A stretch of DNA of 41,144 bases from Rhizobium sp. Q54 (GCA_945861155.1 CAMATN010000032.1:1-41144); one strand, 5' to 3'. Positions 1 to 7,924 are shown, counted from the stretch's first letter. Notes: generated by a model not told the origin, from the letters alone. Numbers and translations are program-made.

Positions 1-144
1 CCTGGCCTGGCTCAACCGCTGCCGCAGGCTGGCCAAGGATTGGGAAAATCTCAACCGCAAGGCGCTCGCCTTCCTGCGCCTGGCATCAATCCGCCTGATG
101 TTGCGAAAACTATGCAATCCCAAATGATGTTCCCGGACAGACTC
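1..144 (+). mobile_element. Right end of an IS5-family element (IS427/IS1031-like)
   Basis: This is the 3' part of an insertion sequence cut by the window edge. It holds the transposase C-terminus, and after the stop codon comes a terminal inverted repeat candidate at 128-144 (tgttcccggacagactc). Its complement, GAGTCTGTCCGGGAACA, has the look of IS5-family ends. The 5' end found at the right edge of the window (GGAAACACTGAAATAAGG) does not match this terminus, so the two edges carry different elements. The element boundary is inferred from the repeat-like end only. Confidence 0.65.
2..127 (+). CDS. IS5-family transposase, C-terminal part
   Basis: The frame is open from the window edge and ends at a TGA. 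About 41 residues are visible, including AWLNRCRRLAKDWENLNRKA and a tail ending in LMLRKLCNPK. This is the usual C-terminus of IS5-family transposases of the IS427/IS1031 type, which cut and paste DNA with a DDE nuclease. The catalytic residues lie outside the window. Family recognition is from memory of the conserved C-terminal wording. Confidence 0.75.
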   Translation: MAWLNRCRRLAKDWENLNRKALAFLRLASIRLMLRKLCNPK

Positions 145-203
145 TCAGATTGTCGTCGAAAAAGGTGATCGGGTGGCAAGATTATTGCGTGTTGCGAGAA
201 GCG

Positions 204-221
204 GATCTGGGTATACAGATC
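204..221. promoter_or_regulatory. Short inverted repeat upstream of the first lipoprotein gene
   Basis: GATCTG and CAGATC flank a 6-base spacer (ggtata) about 65 bases before the first gene of the plus-strand operon. It could be an operator or part of a promoter, since the spacer resembles a -10 element. Nothing else supports a function. Confidence 0.2.
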
Positions 222-287
222 GAAACATGAGGACTTAGGGATGCCAACGCTATGCATGTCAGATTTGTTGAGCGAGGAGATCGGGCT

Positions 288-524
288 ATGAAGAGAGCAA
301 TGGTTTGGGCTGGCGCAGTGGTCTTGGTTGCGGCTGTCTCCGCATGCGCGCCCCGCCCGCACACGGATGATACAATGCTGTCTGGCACACACAATATGCC
401 CGGTCCCAAGACCGGCACGATGAGCAATGAGGTCATGCCCTCGCGCAGCCCTGATTGCTCGCCAGCGGCGCTGGCTAATATGCCGATCGAGCACCGTCAA
501 GCGTGCGCGCAAAGAACGCGGTAA
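288..524 (+). CDS. Small lipoprotein, unknown function
   Basis: A 78-residue protein starting MKRAMVWAGAVVLVAAVSAC. The hydrophobic stretch ends in the lipobox VSAC, so it should be a lipoprotein anchored in the inner or outer membrane after signal peptidase II processing. The mature part is short, rich in Met, Pro and Thr, with a Cys in SPDCSP and another near the C-terminus. The start at 288 is preferred over an upstream ATG at 252 because a GCGAGGAG ribosome site lies 7-8 bases before it and the signal peptide begins exactly there. It is the first gene of a tightly packed plus-strand run. The Met content fits a metal-related periplasmic role, but that is inference. Confidence 0.6.
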   Translation: MKRAMVWAGAVVLVAAVSACAPRPHTDDTMLSGTHNMPGPKTGTMSNEVMPSRSPDCSPAALANMPIEHRQACAQRTR

Positions 525-534
525 GGGTGAGCCC

Positions 535-789
535 TTGAGCACGCAAGTCTCGTTGCTGACGCTTTTGCTGCTTGGGGGCGTGCTGTTCGGCTGCATACCG
601 CATCAGGATACGCGATTGGCCGACGATCAGCAGACCTGTGTACAGATGGGGCATGCGGCCGGCGGCCCGATATTTCAGCAATGCTTGGCGGAGCTGAACG
701 AGCGCCGTTGCGCGATGACCGTCGGTAAAAGGGGTTCGGAGCGCCATCTGGCAAGCGAAGAGTGCACCAGGCTACCGACGCAACGCTAG
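535..789 (+). CDS. Small Cys-containing lipoprotein, unknown function
   Basis: An 84-residue protein if started at the TTG at 535, ten bases after the previous stop and six bases after an AGGG site. Its N-terminus, STQVSLLTLLLLGGVLFGC, is a signal peptide ending in the lipobox LFGC. The mature part holds QQTCVQMGHAAGGPIFQQC, a spaced Cys pair around Gly residues, and a third and a fourth Cys further on. Small lipoproteins of this layout are common in alphaproteobacteria and have no assigned role. Close spacing suggests co-translation with the gene at 288. A longer frame open from 427 overlaps that gene and lacks a signal sequence, so it was not used. Confidence 0.5.
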   Translation: MSTQVSLLTLLLLGGVLFGCIPHQDTRLADDQQTCVQMGHAAGGPIFQQCLAELNERRCAMTVGKRGSERHLASEECTRLPTQR

Positions 790-823
790 GCGAGCGCTGC
801 GCGCATGCTCACAGCGCCCGGCC

Positions 824-848
824 CACTCGCCCGATGACTGGGCGAGTG
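824..848. terminator. Perfect GC-rich hairpin between the lipoprotein and Met-rich genes
   Basis: CACTCGCCC and GGGCGAGTG form a perfect 9-bp stem with a 7-base loop, 31 bases before the Met-rich gene start. There is no T run after it, so it may be an attenuator, an mRNA-processing or stability structure, or a weak terminator separating the lipoprotein pair from the larger genes. Confidence 0.35.
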
Positions 849-878
849 AGCGCGTTCCCACAGAAAGGCCCACCAGTT

Positions 879-1706
879 ATGGCAAGACACATTTTGACCG
901 TCGTCGCAGGCGTGCTTTCGGTGCTCGCGCCACTATTGCCGGGTGGGGCCGTGGCGGAAGAGCCCCGTCACCCGTTACGCCTCGCCATGATGGACATGAT
1001 GCCGATGGGCGCGACCGCGATGCCTGGTATGCCAGCCGCGCCCAGTGTCCAACCGGCGCCTGTTGCGGGGGGCATGGGTGATGACCGAATGCGCATGGGC
1101 GGGCCCATGCAGCCCACGATGCCGATGGGCGCGACCGCGCTGCCCAGTACGCCAACCGCACCCAGTGCCCAACCGGCGCCTGCCGCGGGGGGCATGGGCG
1201 ATGACCGAATGCGCATGGGCGGCGCCATGCCGGGGCAGGCTCAGGCCACGATGCCGCTCGGCCAAGCACAGCCGGCGCCGATGGCCATGTGCCCCATGTG
1301 TACAATGATGATGCAGAATATGGCGCGCCCGGGCGCGGCGCCCGGAACGGGTGCGACCGGCGGTGAACAGCCCGGGTCAAGCCCCGTCGCGCGCCTGGAA
1401 GGGCGCATCGCGTTTTTGCGGACAGAGCTCCATATCACCGATGCACAGGCGCCGGCCTGGGAAGCCTTCGCCACGGCTCTGCGTGCCGGGCGCGAGCATC
1501 TGGATGCAGCCCGTGCCGCGCTGCAGGACAGCGCCACCGGAAGCGATCCCATGGCGCGGCTCATTTCGTATGAAACCCACTTAACGGCCCGCGCCGAGGC
1601 AATTCACAAAACGCGGCTAGCCTTCAGCACTCTTCAAAGCCAGCTTGACGATGCGCAGAAGCGCCTGGCGACGAGCACCATGCTGCCCTTCATCGGAGCC
1701 TTCTGA
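879..1706 (+). CDS. Met-rich periplasmic Spy/CpxP-like (LTxxQ-type) protein
   Basis: A 275-residue exported protein. MARHILTVVAGVLSVLAPLL followed by GGAVAEE is a Sec signal peptide. Residues about 35-150 are low complexity, rich in Met, Pro, Ala and Gly, with two tandem copies of a roughly 40-residue repeat (GATAMPGMPAAP, GGMGDDRMRMGG) and a CPMCTMMMQNM segment that could bind soft metals such as Cu(I). The C-terminal 130 residues are helical (VARLEGRIAFLRTELHITDAQAPAW) and match the Spy/CpxP or heavy-metal-sensor helical family. Start 879 is the first Met before the signal peptide. Only 5 bases separate its stop from the reductase gene, so the two are probably co-translated. Metal binding is inferred from composition and from the nearby cus-type remnant. 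Confidence 0.65.
   Translation: MARHILTVVAGVLSVLAPLLPGGAVAEEPRHPLRLAMMDMMPMGATAMPGMPAAPSVQPAPVAGGMGDDRMRMGGPMQPTMPMGATALPSTPTAPSAQPAPAAGGMGDDRMRMGGAMPGQAQATMPLGQAQPAPMAMCPMCTMMMQNMARPGAAPGTGATGGEQPGSSPVARLEGRIAFLRTELHITDAQAPAWEAFATALRAGREHLDAARAALQDSATGSDPMARLISYETHLTARAEAIHKTRLAFSTLQSQLDDAQKRLATSTMLPFIGAF
999..1222 (+). repeat. Two tandem copies of a 120-bp-period coding repeat
   Basis: Bases 999-1102 and 1119-1222 are near-identical and offset by exactly 120 bases (both begin ATGCCGATGGGCGCGACCGC and end GCGCATGGGCGG). The period is a multiple of three, so the duplication adds 40 residues of Met-rich sequence to the protein without breaking the frame. Confidence 0.85.
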
Positions 1707-1711
1707 AGGCC

Positions 1712-3658
1712 GTGCGGCGGCGGAGTTCCGGCCACTGGTTCGGGCCGGCGGCGCTGCTCGCTTCGGCGCTGCTCGGGACCGCGGTGGCGCGGGCCGAGTC
1801 TGGCGGGCACCTCGGGCACCATCCGGGACAGCCTACACCCACCGCGGTGGCACCGGCGGCGGTGGTCCCGGCGCAGCCCGGCCCTGTCGGTATCGACCTC
1901 CCTCCGCCGCCGCCGATGGCCGGCGCCGTGCCGAGCGTCCAGGCGAGTGCCGGGTGCGGCGGCATGATGGGTTGCATGGGCGTCGGGCCGCGGCCGTTCT
2001 ACGCTGCCCTTTTGGACATGCCCGCGCTCACTCCGGAGGCGCGCCGTTTCATCGAGGCCGAGGCGGAGCGGCGCATCGGCTCGGGCTCGCAGGCAATCAC
2101 CGCGGCCCAAGCGCGGCTGCACCATGCATTGGCGGCGAATGACCCGACGGCTGTGCAGCAGGCAACAGCCGGGGCGCGGGTGGGCCTGCTGCAGCTCGAG
2201 AGCGGGACGGCGGCTCTGCGGGCGCTCGCGGCCGGCACGCCGCCACGGGAGCTTGCCCTGGCCTGGTTCAAGGGCCAGCTCGGCGTTGCGACCGTGGAGT
2301 CAGCCCCGAAGACAATGGACGCCGGTCCCTGGGGTCTATCCTGGTACCATCTGACGACGATGGTGTTCCTGGTCGCCTTCCTGGTCGCGGCCTTGCTGAT
2401 CCAGTACGCCCGAATGCGCCGGATCAGCGGATTGGTGCTGCGCCTCACGGCCGGCCCCCCCGAAGCCGCACCGGGGCCGACGGCCGCCTCCGGATTAACG
2501 CCGAGCCCAGGGCCGTCCGCCTCGCCTCCCGCCCGGGTGCCCGCCGCAGAGGTAGCGCCAGTTCCGGCCGCGGTCGCTCTGAAGCAGCCGTGGTCAGGCA
2601 CGCTGCGCGTGGCGGCGATCTTCAAGGAAACACCCACCGTGAAGACGTTCCGGCTCGAGGACCCGGAGGACGGGGCAATTCCGTTCATCTTTCTGCCCGG
2701 CCAATTCCTCACTTTCTTGGCCGAGATCGAAGGCATGGCGGTGCGGCGCTCTTACACGATCGCTTCCTCGCCCGCCCAACGCGACTACGTCGAAATCACG
2801 GTCAAACGGGAGGAGCAGGGTGCAGAGTCGCGCTATCTGCATGACCAAGTGGCGGTCGGAGACCTGCTCCAGGTGTCTGGTCCCGCGGGCAATTTTACTT
2901 TCACGGGCGAGGAGGCCGCCAGCATCGTTCTGATCGCCGGCGGCGTGGGCATCACGCCGATGATGTGCGTGATCCGCTACCTGACAGACCGCGGCTTTCC
3001 CGGGGATATTTTCCTACTTTATGGGGCGCGCGCAATCGAGGAATTTATCTTTCGAGAGGAGCTCGAGTACCTTCGAAAGCGGCATGCGAGCCTGCATGTC
3101 ACGGCGACACTCGATTACATCGAGGGCACGACGTGGAAGGGAGCGACGGGTCCTATCTCCAAGCAGTTCATTGCGCGTGCCGTGCCCGACATCGCTCGGA
3201 GCCGGGTCCATGTTTGCGGGCCGCCGGCGATGATGGATGCGGTCAAGGTGCAGCTTCTTGAACTCGGTGTTGCCGGGGCAAAGATCAAGATGGAGGCCTT
3301 CGGTCCGGCCCAAGGTCGGGTGCCAGCGCCCGCCGTGCCGGCATTTGCATCCGTCCTGCCCTTGGACCCGGCTATCGCCCCCGGTTTGCCCAACGCCACG
3401 GCCCAGGTTGAGTTCACGAAAGCGGGGAAATCGGCACCACTCGCTCCCGATCAGACCGTGCTGGAGGCAGGCGAGGCGATTGGGGTGGAAATCGATTATT
3501 CCTGTCGTGTCGGAACGTGCGGGATCTGCATGGTGCCTCTAAAGGCAGGCACCGTTACGATGGAAATCGAAGAGGGACTGCCACCTGAAAAGAAAGGGCA
3601 AGGCTTCATTCTGGCCTGTCAGGCGAAATCGCTTGGCAACCTTGTGGTTGAAGCCTGA
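1712..3658 (+). CDS. Periplasmic domain-TM-FAD/NAD(P) reductase-[2Fe-2S] ferredoxin fusion
   Basis: A 648-residue protein with GTG start, 5 bases after the Met-rich gene. Residues 1-29 look like a signal peptide ending VARA. Residues 30-210 are exported: a Pro/His/Met-rich part (GCGGMMGCMG) and a helical part like a heavy-metal-sensor bundle. One membrane helix lies at about 213-234, followed by RMRR (positive inside). After a Pro/Ala linker comes a ferredoxin-NADP reductase module: RSYT at 346-349 for FAD and GGVGITP at 410-416 for NAD(P). The C-terminus is a plant-type [2Fe-2S] ferredoxin with Cys 598, 603, 606 and 636. The expected path is NAD(P)H to FAD to the cluster in the cytoplasm, with delivery to a membrane partner. 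The next two genes supply a likely heme protein and a cytochrome c. The fusion of a metal-sensor-like ectodomain to such a reductase is unusual. The domain calls are firm; the physiological substrate is unknown. Confidence 0.8.
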   Translation: MRRRSSGHWFGPAALLASALLGTAVARAESGGHLGHHPGQPTPTAVAPAAVVPAQPGPVGIDLPPPPPMAGAVPSVQASAGCGGMMGCMGVGPRPFYAALLDMPALTPEARRFIEAEAERRIGSGSQAITAAQARLHHALAANDPTAVQQATAGARVGLLQLESGTAALRALAAGTPPRELALAWFKGQLGVATVESAPKTMDAGPWGLSWYHLTTMVFLVAFLVAALLIQYARMRRISGLVLRLTAGPPEAAPGPTAASGLTPSPGPSASPPARVPAAEVAPVPAAVALKQPWSGTLRVAAIFKETPTVKTFRLEDPEDGAIPFIFLPGQFLTFLAEIEGMAVRRSYTIASSPAQRDYVEITVKREEQGAESRYLHDQVAVGDLLQVSGPAGNFTFTGEEAASIVLIAGGVGITPMMCVIRYLTDRGFPGDIFLLYGARAIEEFIFREELEYLRKRHASLHVTATLDYIEGTTWKGATGPISKQFIARAVPDIARSRVHVCGPPAMMDAVKVQLLELGVAGAKIKMEAFGPAQGRVPAPAVPAFASVLPLDPAIAPGLPNATAQVEFTKAGKSAPLAPDQTVLEAGEAIGVEIDYSCRVGTCGICMVPLKAGTVTMEIEEGLPPEKKGQGFILACQAKSLGNLVVEA

Positions 3659-3660
3659 AC

Positions 3661-4347
3661 ATGGGCGTGAATGAGCGGCGCACAGTAGGTACGTTGCTGA
3701 TCCTGGTGGCACTGTTCGCGCCTGGCTTCGTGCTGCATTCGGCGCCGCGCTTCCCCGGCAGCTTCGCGGGCGGCATGCTCGGTATCGCCAGCACCTTACT
3801 ATTCGTAGTGCTGCTGGCCTACTCGCTGGCGCGGCGCCTCCCCTTGCTGAAGCGGCGGGTCGCGCTAGGGGCGACGCTTTCCTTCCACGTCTACGCCGGT
3901 GCGGCCGGCGCGGTGTTCGGGATCCTCCATACTGGCCACAAGTACCAGAGCCCACTTGGGATCGCGCTGGTCGTGGCCATGCTGACCATCGTTTTGAGCG
4001 GATTTATCGGCCGCTATTACTTGGCGCACATCGGTACCGACATCGGCGACCAGCGGCAGGAGCTCGGGGCGCTGCGGACACGATACGATACGATCGCCTC
4101 AACCATCGCCGTCGCGCAGCAAGGTGGCGCGATTTCGGCTGCCATGGCGCGGCCGTCCAGCGTGCCAATTCCAGCCCTGGTCGCCGCTATCGCCGATCAG
4201 GAATACGCGATCGGTCGGCGGGAGGCGCTGAAACGGTCTCTGGCCCGCTGGGTCGTGGTGCACATTGTCGCGGCCCTTGTGCTCTACCCTTTGCTAGCGC
4301 TGCATGTCTGGAATGGCATCTACTATGGCCTCAGGTGGCTGCGATAA
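3661..4347 (+). CDS. Small polytopic membrane protein, probable b-type cytochrome
   Basis: A 228-residue protein starting 2 bases after the reductase stop. It has hydrophobic segments near 10-25, 37-57, 70-92, 98-118 and 203-223. Histidines sit in helices or helix ends: FHVYAGAAGAVFGILHTGHK and LALHVWNGIYYG. This spacing resembles the heme-binding helices of ferric-reductase-like or DUF4405-type cytochrome b domains, so it may take electrons from the ferredoxin part of the upstream protein and hand them to the downstream cytochrome c. A soluble loop at about 125-185 separates the last helix. Heme binding is inferred from histidine placement and context; no exact family was recognised. Confidence 0.6.
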   Translation: MGVNERRTVGTLLILVALFAPGFVLHSAPRFPGSFAGGMLGIASTLLFVVLLAYSLARRLPLLKRRVALGATLSFHVYAGAAGAVFGILHTGHKYQSPLGIALVVAMLTIVLSGFIGRYYLAHIGTDIGDQRQELGALRTRYDTIASTIAVAQQGGAISAAMARPSSVPIPALVAAIADQEYAIGRREALKRSLARWVVVHIVAALVLYPLLALHVWNGIYYGLRWLR

Positions 4348-5177
4348 AGCCAACCACCATTCTTTACGCTGCGCTCGGGGCGATCGGCCTCGCCGCTGCC
4401 ATTGCAGTACCGGTGGCGCTTTACCGCTCCGGCTCGGCAGGGGTCCCGCTCTGGACTGCGGTGGCAAGTCCGGGACCGCTCTCCGCCGCGCACGAGTTCC
4501 TCGGCGCAGAGTGCAAATCATGCCACACGCCGGCCCGCGGGGTGGAAGCGGCCGCTTGCCTCACCTGCCACATTACCGCAGCCCCAGAGTTGGTGACGAA
4601 GCCCTCTACCGCCTTTCACGCGAACATCGCCGAATGTGCCGGTTGTCATGTGGAGCACCAGGGTCGCGATCGCCGCCCGGTCAACATGGACCACGCGGTG
4701 CTCGCCACTGTGGGTCATACCCGGGTTGCCGAAGCCGGGGTCAATGGCCCGTCGGCGGGTGACGCTCGCTTACGGCACTCCCTGATGCGCCTGGAGGCCC
4801 TGCTCGCTGGTAGCCGAGCGGACCTGTTCGGCGGCTCCCTGAAACCGCGGCCATTGCCGGCCGACACCCGCGCCACCCTCGACTGCGCGGGTTGCCACGC
4901 CAACCGCGATCCGCATCGCACCCTGTTCGGCCGCGACTGCCAGAGCTGCCATAACGTCGATGCGTGGAAGATCGCCACCTTCAGGCACCCATCGCCCCGC
5001 TCGCAGGACTGCGTGCAGTGCCATCAAGCCCCGCCAAGCCACTACATGATGCATTTTGAGATGATGGACCGGACGATCACCGGCCAAACCAATGCTCGCG
5101 TCGAGCAGTGCTTCCTGTGCCACCAGACCGACGCGTGGAATAACATCCGCGGCGTCGGTTGGTACAAGCACCATTGA
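4335..5177 (+). CDS. Membrane-anchored heptaheme cytochrome c
   Basis: A 280-residue protein with GTG start at 4335, overlapping the previous gene by 13 bases, which implies coupling. Residues about 8-29 form an N-terminal anchor (TILYAALGAIGLAAAIAVPV). Seven CxxCH motifs follow: CKSCH, CLTCH, CAGCH, CAGCH, CQSCH, CVQCH and CFLCH, each binding one c-type heme in the periplasm. The layout resembles cytochrome c3/c7-like or NapC-linked multiheme proteins that pass electrons to terminal reductases or outside the cell. As the last gene of the run it would be the periplasmic end of a chain beginning with the FAD/[2Fe-2S] fusion. The acceptor cannot be told from sequence. Confidence 0.8.
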   Translation: MAAIKPTTILYAALGAIGLAAAIAVPVALYRSGSAGVPLWTAVASPGPLSAAHEFLGAECKSCHTPARGVEAAACLTCHITAAPELVTKPSTAFHANIAECAGCHVEHQGRDRRPVNMDHAVLATVGHTRVAEAGVNGPSAGDARLRHSLMRLEALLAGSRADLFGGSLKPRPLPADTRATLDCAGCHANRDPHRTLFGRDCQSCHNVDAWKIATFRHPSPRSQDCVQCHQAPPSHYMMHFEMMDRTITGQTNARVEQCFLCHQTDAWNNIRGVGWYKHH

Positions 5178-5252
5178 TTCTCGTGAATTCCACTCGGCCT
5201 TCGGCGCCGGTGCTAACCCGCCTCAACGTCGACGCTTCGGCGGGCTGACTCC

Positions 5253-6140
5253 TTACTCCGCTGACAGGTGCGCGGGCGCGGGCCCGCGGGCCGGGAGCGC
5301 ATGGGAGAGCGGCGCCAGACGCCAGCCTTTGACCAGGCCGTAAATCGCCGGGATGACCACAAGGGTCAGCACCGTCGAGGAGAGCATGCCGCCGATCATC
5401 GGCACGGCGATCCGCTGCATGAGCTCGGAGCCGGTACCGTGGCTCCACAGGATCGGAAGCAGCCCGCCCATGATGGCGGTGACCGTCATCATCTTCGGGC
5501 GCACGCGCTCCACGGCTCCGGCCATGATGGCCTCCCTCAGGTCCTCGCGCGTGAAGGCGCGGCCCTCGGCCGCGCACCGCGCGCGCCGCTCCGAGAGCGC
5601 GCTGTCGAGATAGATCAGCATGACGACGCCGGTCTCGGCCGCCACACCGGCCAGCGCGATGAATCCTACCGCCACCGCGACGCTGAGATTGAAGCCCTTG
5701 AACCACATCAGCCCGACGCCGCCGACCAGGGAGAACGGCACCGACAGCATCACGATCAGCGTCTCGGTCAGCCGCCCGAAATTCAAATACAGCAGCACGA
5801 GGATGATCACGAGGGTGACCGGCACGACGACCTGAAGTCGCACTCTGGCGCGCTCGATGGTACTCGAACTGCCCGCTCCACGCCAGGCGGTAGCCGGGCG
5901 GGATCTGCACCTGGGCGGGCAACCGCGCGCTGCGCCTCGGCGACGTAGCCGCCGATATCGCGCTCGTGCATGTCGACGTAGATGTAATTGACGAGCTGGG
6001 CGTTCTCGGTGCGGATCATCGGCGGCCCCCTGGGGGTGAGCTGCACCCCTGCCACCTGGCCCAGCGGCACCGCGGGCCCGGCTGGGGCCTGCACGAGGAT
6101 TTGGCGCGCGATGTCCTGGGGCTCGCTGCGCAAGGCTCGC
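5253..6140 (-). pseudogene. CusA/CzcA-type RND efflux pump, decayed C-terminal part
   Basis: Three reading frames together give the C-terminal third of a heavy-metal RND pump. From upstream: frame one reads LGQVAGVQLTPRGPPMIRTE and VNYIYVDMHERDIGGYVAEA. Near 5915-5925 the frame shifts to QVQIPPGYRLAWSGQFEY. Near 5857-5863 it shifts again to VRLQVVVPVTLVIILVLLYL, and from there it runs on, including GFIALAGVAAETGVVMLIYL, to a normal stop at 5253. The N-terminal two thirds are absent: homology stops near 6140, about 140 bases before the integrase gene. Such pumps export Cu(I)/Ag(I) or Zn/Co/Cd across the envelope. The convergent operon to the left has Met-rich proteins, so a copper or silver theme is plausible. 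The two shifts could be sequence errors, but the missing N-terminus cannot. Confidence 0.8.
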
Positions 6141-6278
6141 CGACTTATATTAGATGATGGTTTCCGGAAGCGGCGACGGCAAAGTACGCCGGGGCCATTT
6201 GCCGTATAGGAAGATGTGGGCACGGCCAGTTGTTGCCTCCCAGGTGCTCGAATTCCATCGCCACCGCCACTTGACGGA

Positions 6279-7565
6279 TCAGCGCGCAATGGGGACCACG
6301 TTAGACGGTTCGGCGAGTCCGAGCGTGCCGAAGGCGGTTCGCACTGTGTCGGACACATAGCCGGGCGATAGGTGCCCGTAATGCTTCTCAACCATACGGG
6401 TGTCGCTATGGCCCAGCTGAGCCGCGACCACCGCGAGCGGCACGTTGCGCATCGAAAGGCGGCTCGCATAGGTGTGGCGTAGCCCGTGGAAATTCACTGT
6501 CGGGTCAATCTTGGCTACGGCACAGGCGGTGGCAAGCGGGCGCTGCTGATCGGATTTGCCCCAAGGCCTTCCGTTGCCGCGCAGGAACATGCGGGCGCTG
6601 CCCGGCCGTCCAGCGGCGAGCCCTGCGAAAAGATCGCGTCCTTCCTGCGTCAGCACGACATGACGCGGTTTCCCGCTTTTGCTGGTGCGCACTCGCACCG
6701 TTCCAGCATCGGTATTGAAATCATCGACGATCATGGCCGTCAGTTCACCGTAGCGACACCCGGTCAAGAGGGCAGCCGTCACAAGCACGCGGAAATCGGG
6801 CGGGCAGGCATTTGTCAGCCGCCGCGATTCATCATCCGACAGGTACCGCAGGCGGGCCGCATCGGCTTCGCGGAACCCGCGCACCGTGCGCCACGCGTCA
6901 TCGCTGGCGCAGCGCCCTTCCCGGTGCGCATGGTTGAGGGTCGCCTTCAAGATCGTCAGCACCCGGTTTGTAGTCGAGCGGCGCTGGCGCACGGCTTCGG
7001 GGCTGGCGTCGGCCTCCCGGTGCTTCGCTGCCGCGCCGGCCTTGGTGCGCAGCCGCGGGGGCGTCTCGGCGATCTTCTGATGCCAAGCGACGATGCGCAT
7101 CTTTGTCAGCCGGTCGAGCGGCACGCCGCCGAGTTCCGGGACAATCCAGGCCGCTGCGGACCAATCGAGGCGATCGATCGCCTTGCCACCGCGGCGCTGG
7201 TAATCGGCGCGGTAATCGGCGAGCGCGTCGGCGACGGTGTAGGGGCCGTCATGCGGCACGAAATCGCCGGCCGCCTCCCGCGCCCTGCGCTGGAACCACG
7301 CGCGCGCCCGCTCTTGCGCTTGCGCGAAGCTGTAGACACTGAGGCCGTCCGCGTCGCGCGCATCGTCGGCGGCGCCGAGCGCTTCAAGGTGCCGCTTGCC
7401 GTCCGCATCGCGGAACTTGGCAATCCAGGTGCCGCCCTTGGCGCCGCGGCGATAGCCGAGCGCGCATCCTCCCGAAATCACCGTCCAATAAGGCTCGCGG
7501 CGTTCGGCGAGCCGGGAGCGGGCGGAGCGGGTGTCGATCTTCGCGTTGCGGACGCTACGGGCCAT
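6279..7565 (-). CDS. Tyrosine recombinase (phage/island integrase)
   Basis: A 428-residue site-specific integrase. The N-terminal 80 residues are an Arm-type DNA-binding region (TWIAKFRDADGKRH), then a SAM-like core-binding domain, then the catalytic domain with Arg in LLTGCRYGEL, the HGLRHTYASRL box, a later His in LGHSD and the nucleophile Tyr in VEKHYGHLSP, so it looks intact. The gene begins 158 bases from a tRNA-Glu 3' fragment, the expected attachment site, and reads away from it. That places it at the right end of an element extending leftwards. It would join and excise DNA at the tRNA-Glu anticodon loop. Its start at 7565 is an ATG with an AAGG a short way upstream. Confidence 0.9.
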   Translation of the reverse strand: MARSVRNAKIDTRSARSRLAERREPYWTVISGGCALGYRRGAKGGTWIAKFRDADGKRHLEALGAADDARDADGLSVYSFAQAQERARAWFQRRAREAAGDFVPHDGPYTVADALADYRADYQRRGGKAIDRLDWSAAAWIVPELGGVPLDRLTKMRIVAWHQKIAETPPRLRTKAGAAAKHREADASPEAVRQRRSTTNRVLTILKATLNHAHREGRCASDDAWRTVRGFREADAARLRYLSDDESRRLTNACPPDFRVLVTAALLTGCRYGELTAMIVDDFNTDAGTVRVRTSKSGKPRHVVLTQEGRDLFAGLAAGRPGSARMFLRGNGRPWGKSDQQRPLATACAVAKIDPTVNFHGLRHTYASRLSMRNVPLAVVAAQLGHSDTRMVEKHYGHLSPGYVSDTVRTAFGTLGLAEPSNVVPIAR

Positions 7566-7722
7566 GGGTGCCGCCTTTTCCCCGGGTCAGAACGTACGGC
7601 AATTATACGGCACGGATGTAGCGGGACAAGGGCGGATTAGGGTGGACAGTGTTTTCGTTATATCAATGCTGTAAGCCGTCCACGCTTATCCGCTACCGTC
7701 CTGAAAATGGTACTTTGCCCCT

Positions 7723-7766
7723 CTCTCACGGCGGCAACACCGGTTCGAATCCGGTAGGGGACGCCA
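7723..7766 (+). other. Attachment site: 3' part of tRNA-Glu (CTC anticodon)
   Basis: The 44 bases match the 3' half of a tRNA-Glu: anticodon loop CTCTCAC with anticodon CTC at 7725-7727, stem strand GGCGG, T-arm ACCGG-TTCGAAT-CCGGT, acceptor strand AGGGGAC, discriminator G and an encoded CCA. The 5' half is missing: bases before 7723 neither form the anticodon stem nor give the GTCCCCT acceptor strand. Fragments that start in the anticodon loop are classic attR ends made by tyrosine integrases. The orientation says the element lies to the left and chromosome or other DNA to the right. No second copy was seen in the window. Confidence 0.8.
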
Positions 7767-7924
7767 ACAAATTCAATGTCTTGCGGTCTAACCGCCGGTT
7801 TCTTCCCGAACTTTTCCCGAATATACGTGGGTGGAAACCGGCGGACAGCAGAAGATTTTCGGGGGCCGCGATTAACGCCTTTGTAGCTCCGCGACACCGA
7901 ATTCGCTGCGTCCAACAGAATGCA

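Noticed and set aside
6486-7640. Long plus-strand open frame of 384 codons
   Set aside because: It is the antisense of the intact tyrosine integrase, whose catalytic motifs are all on the minus strand.
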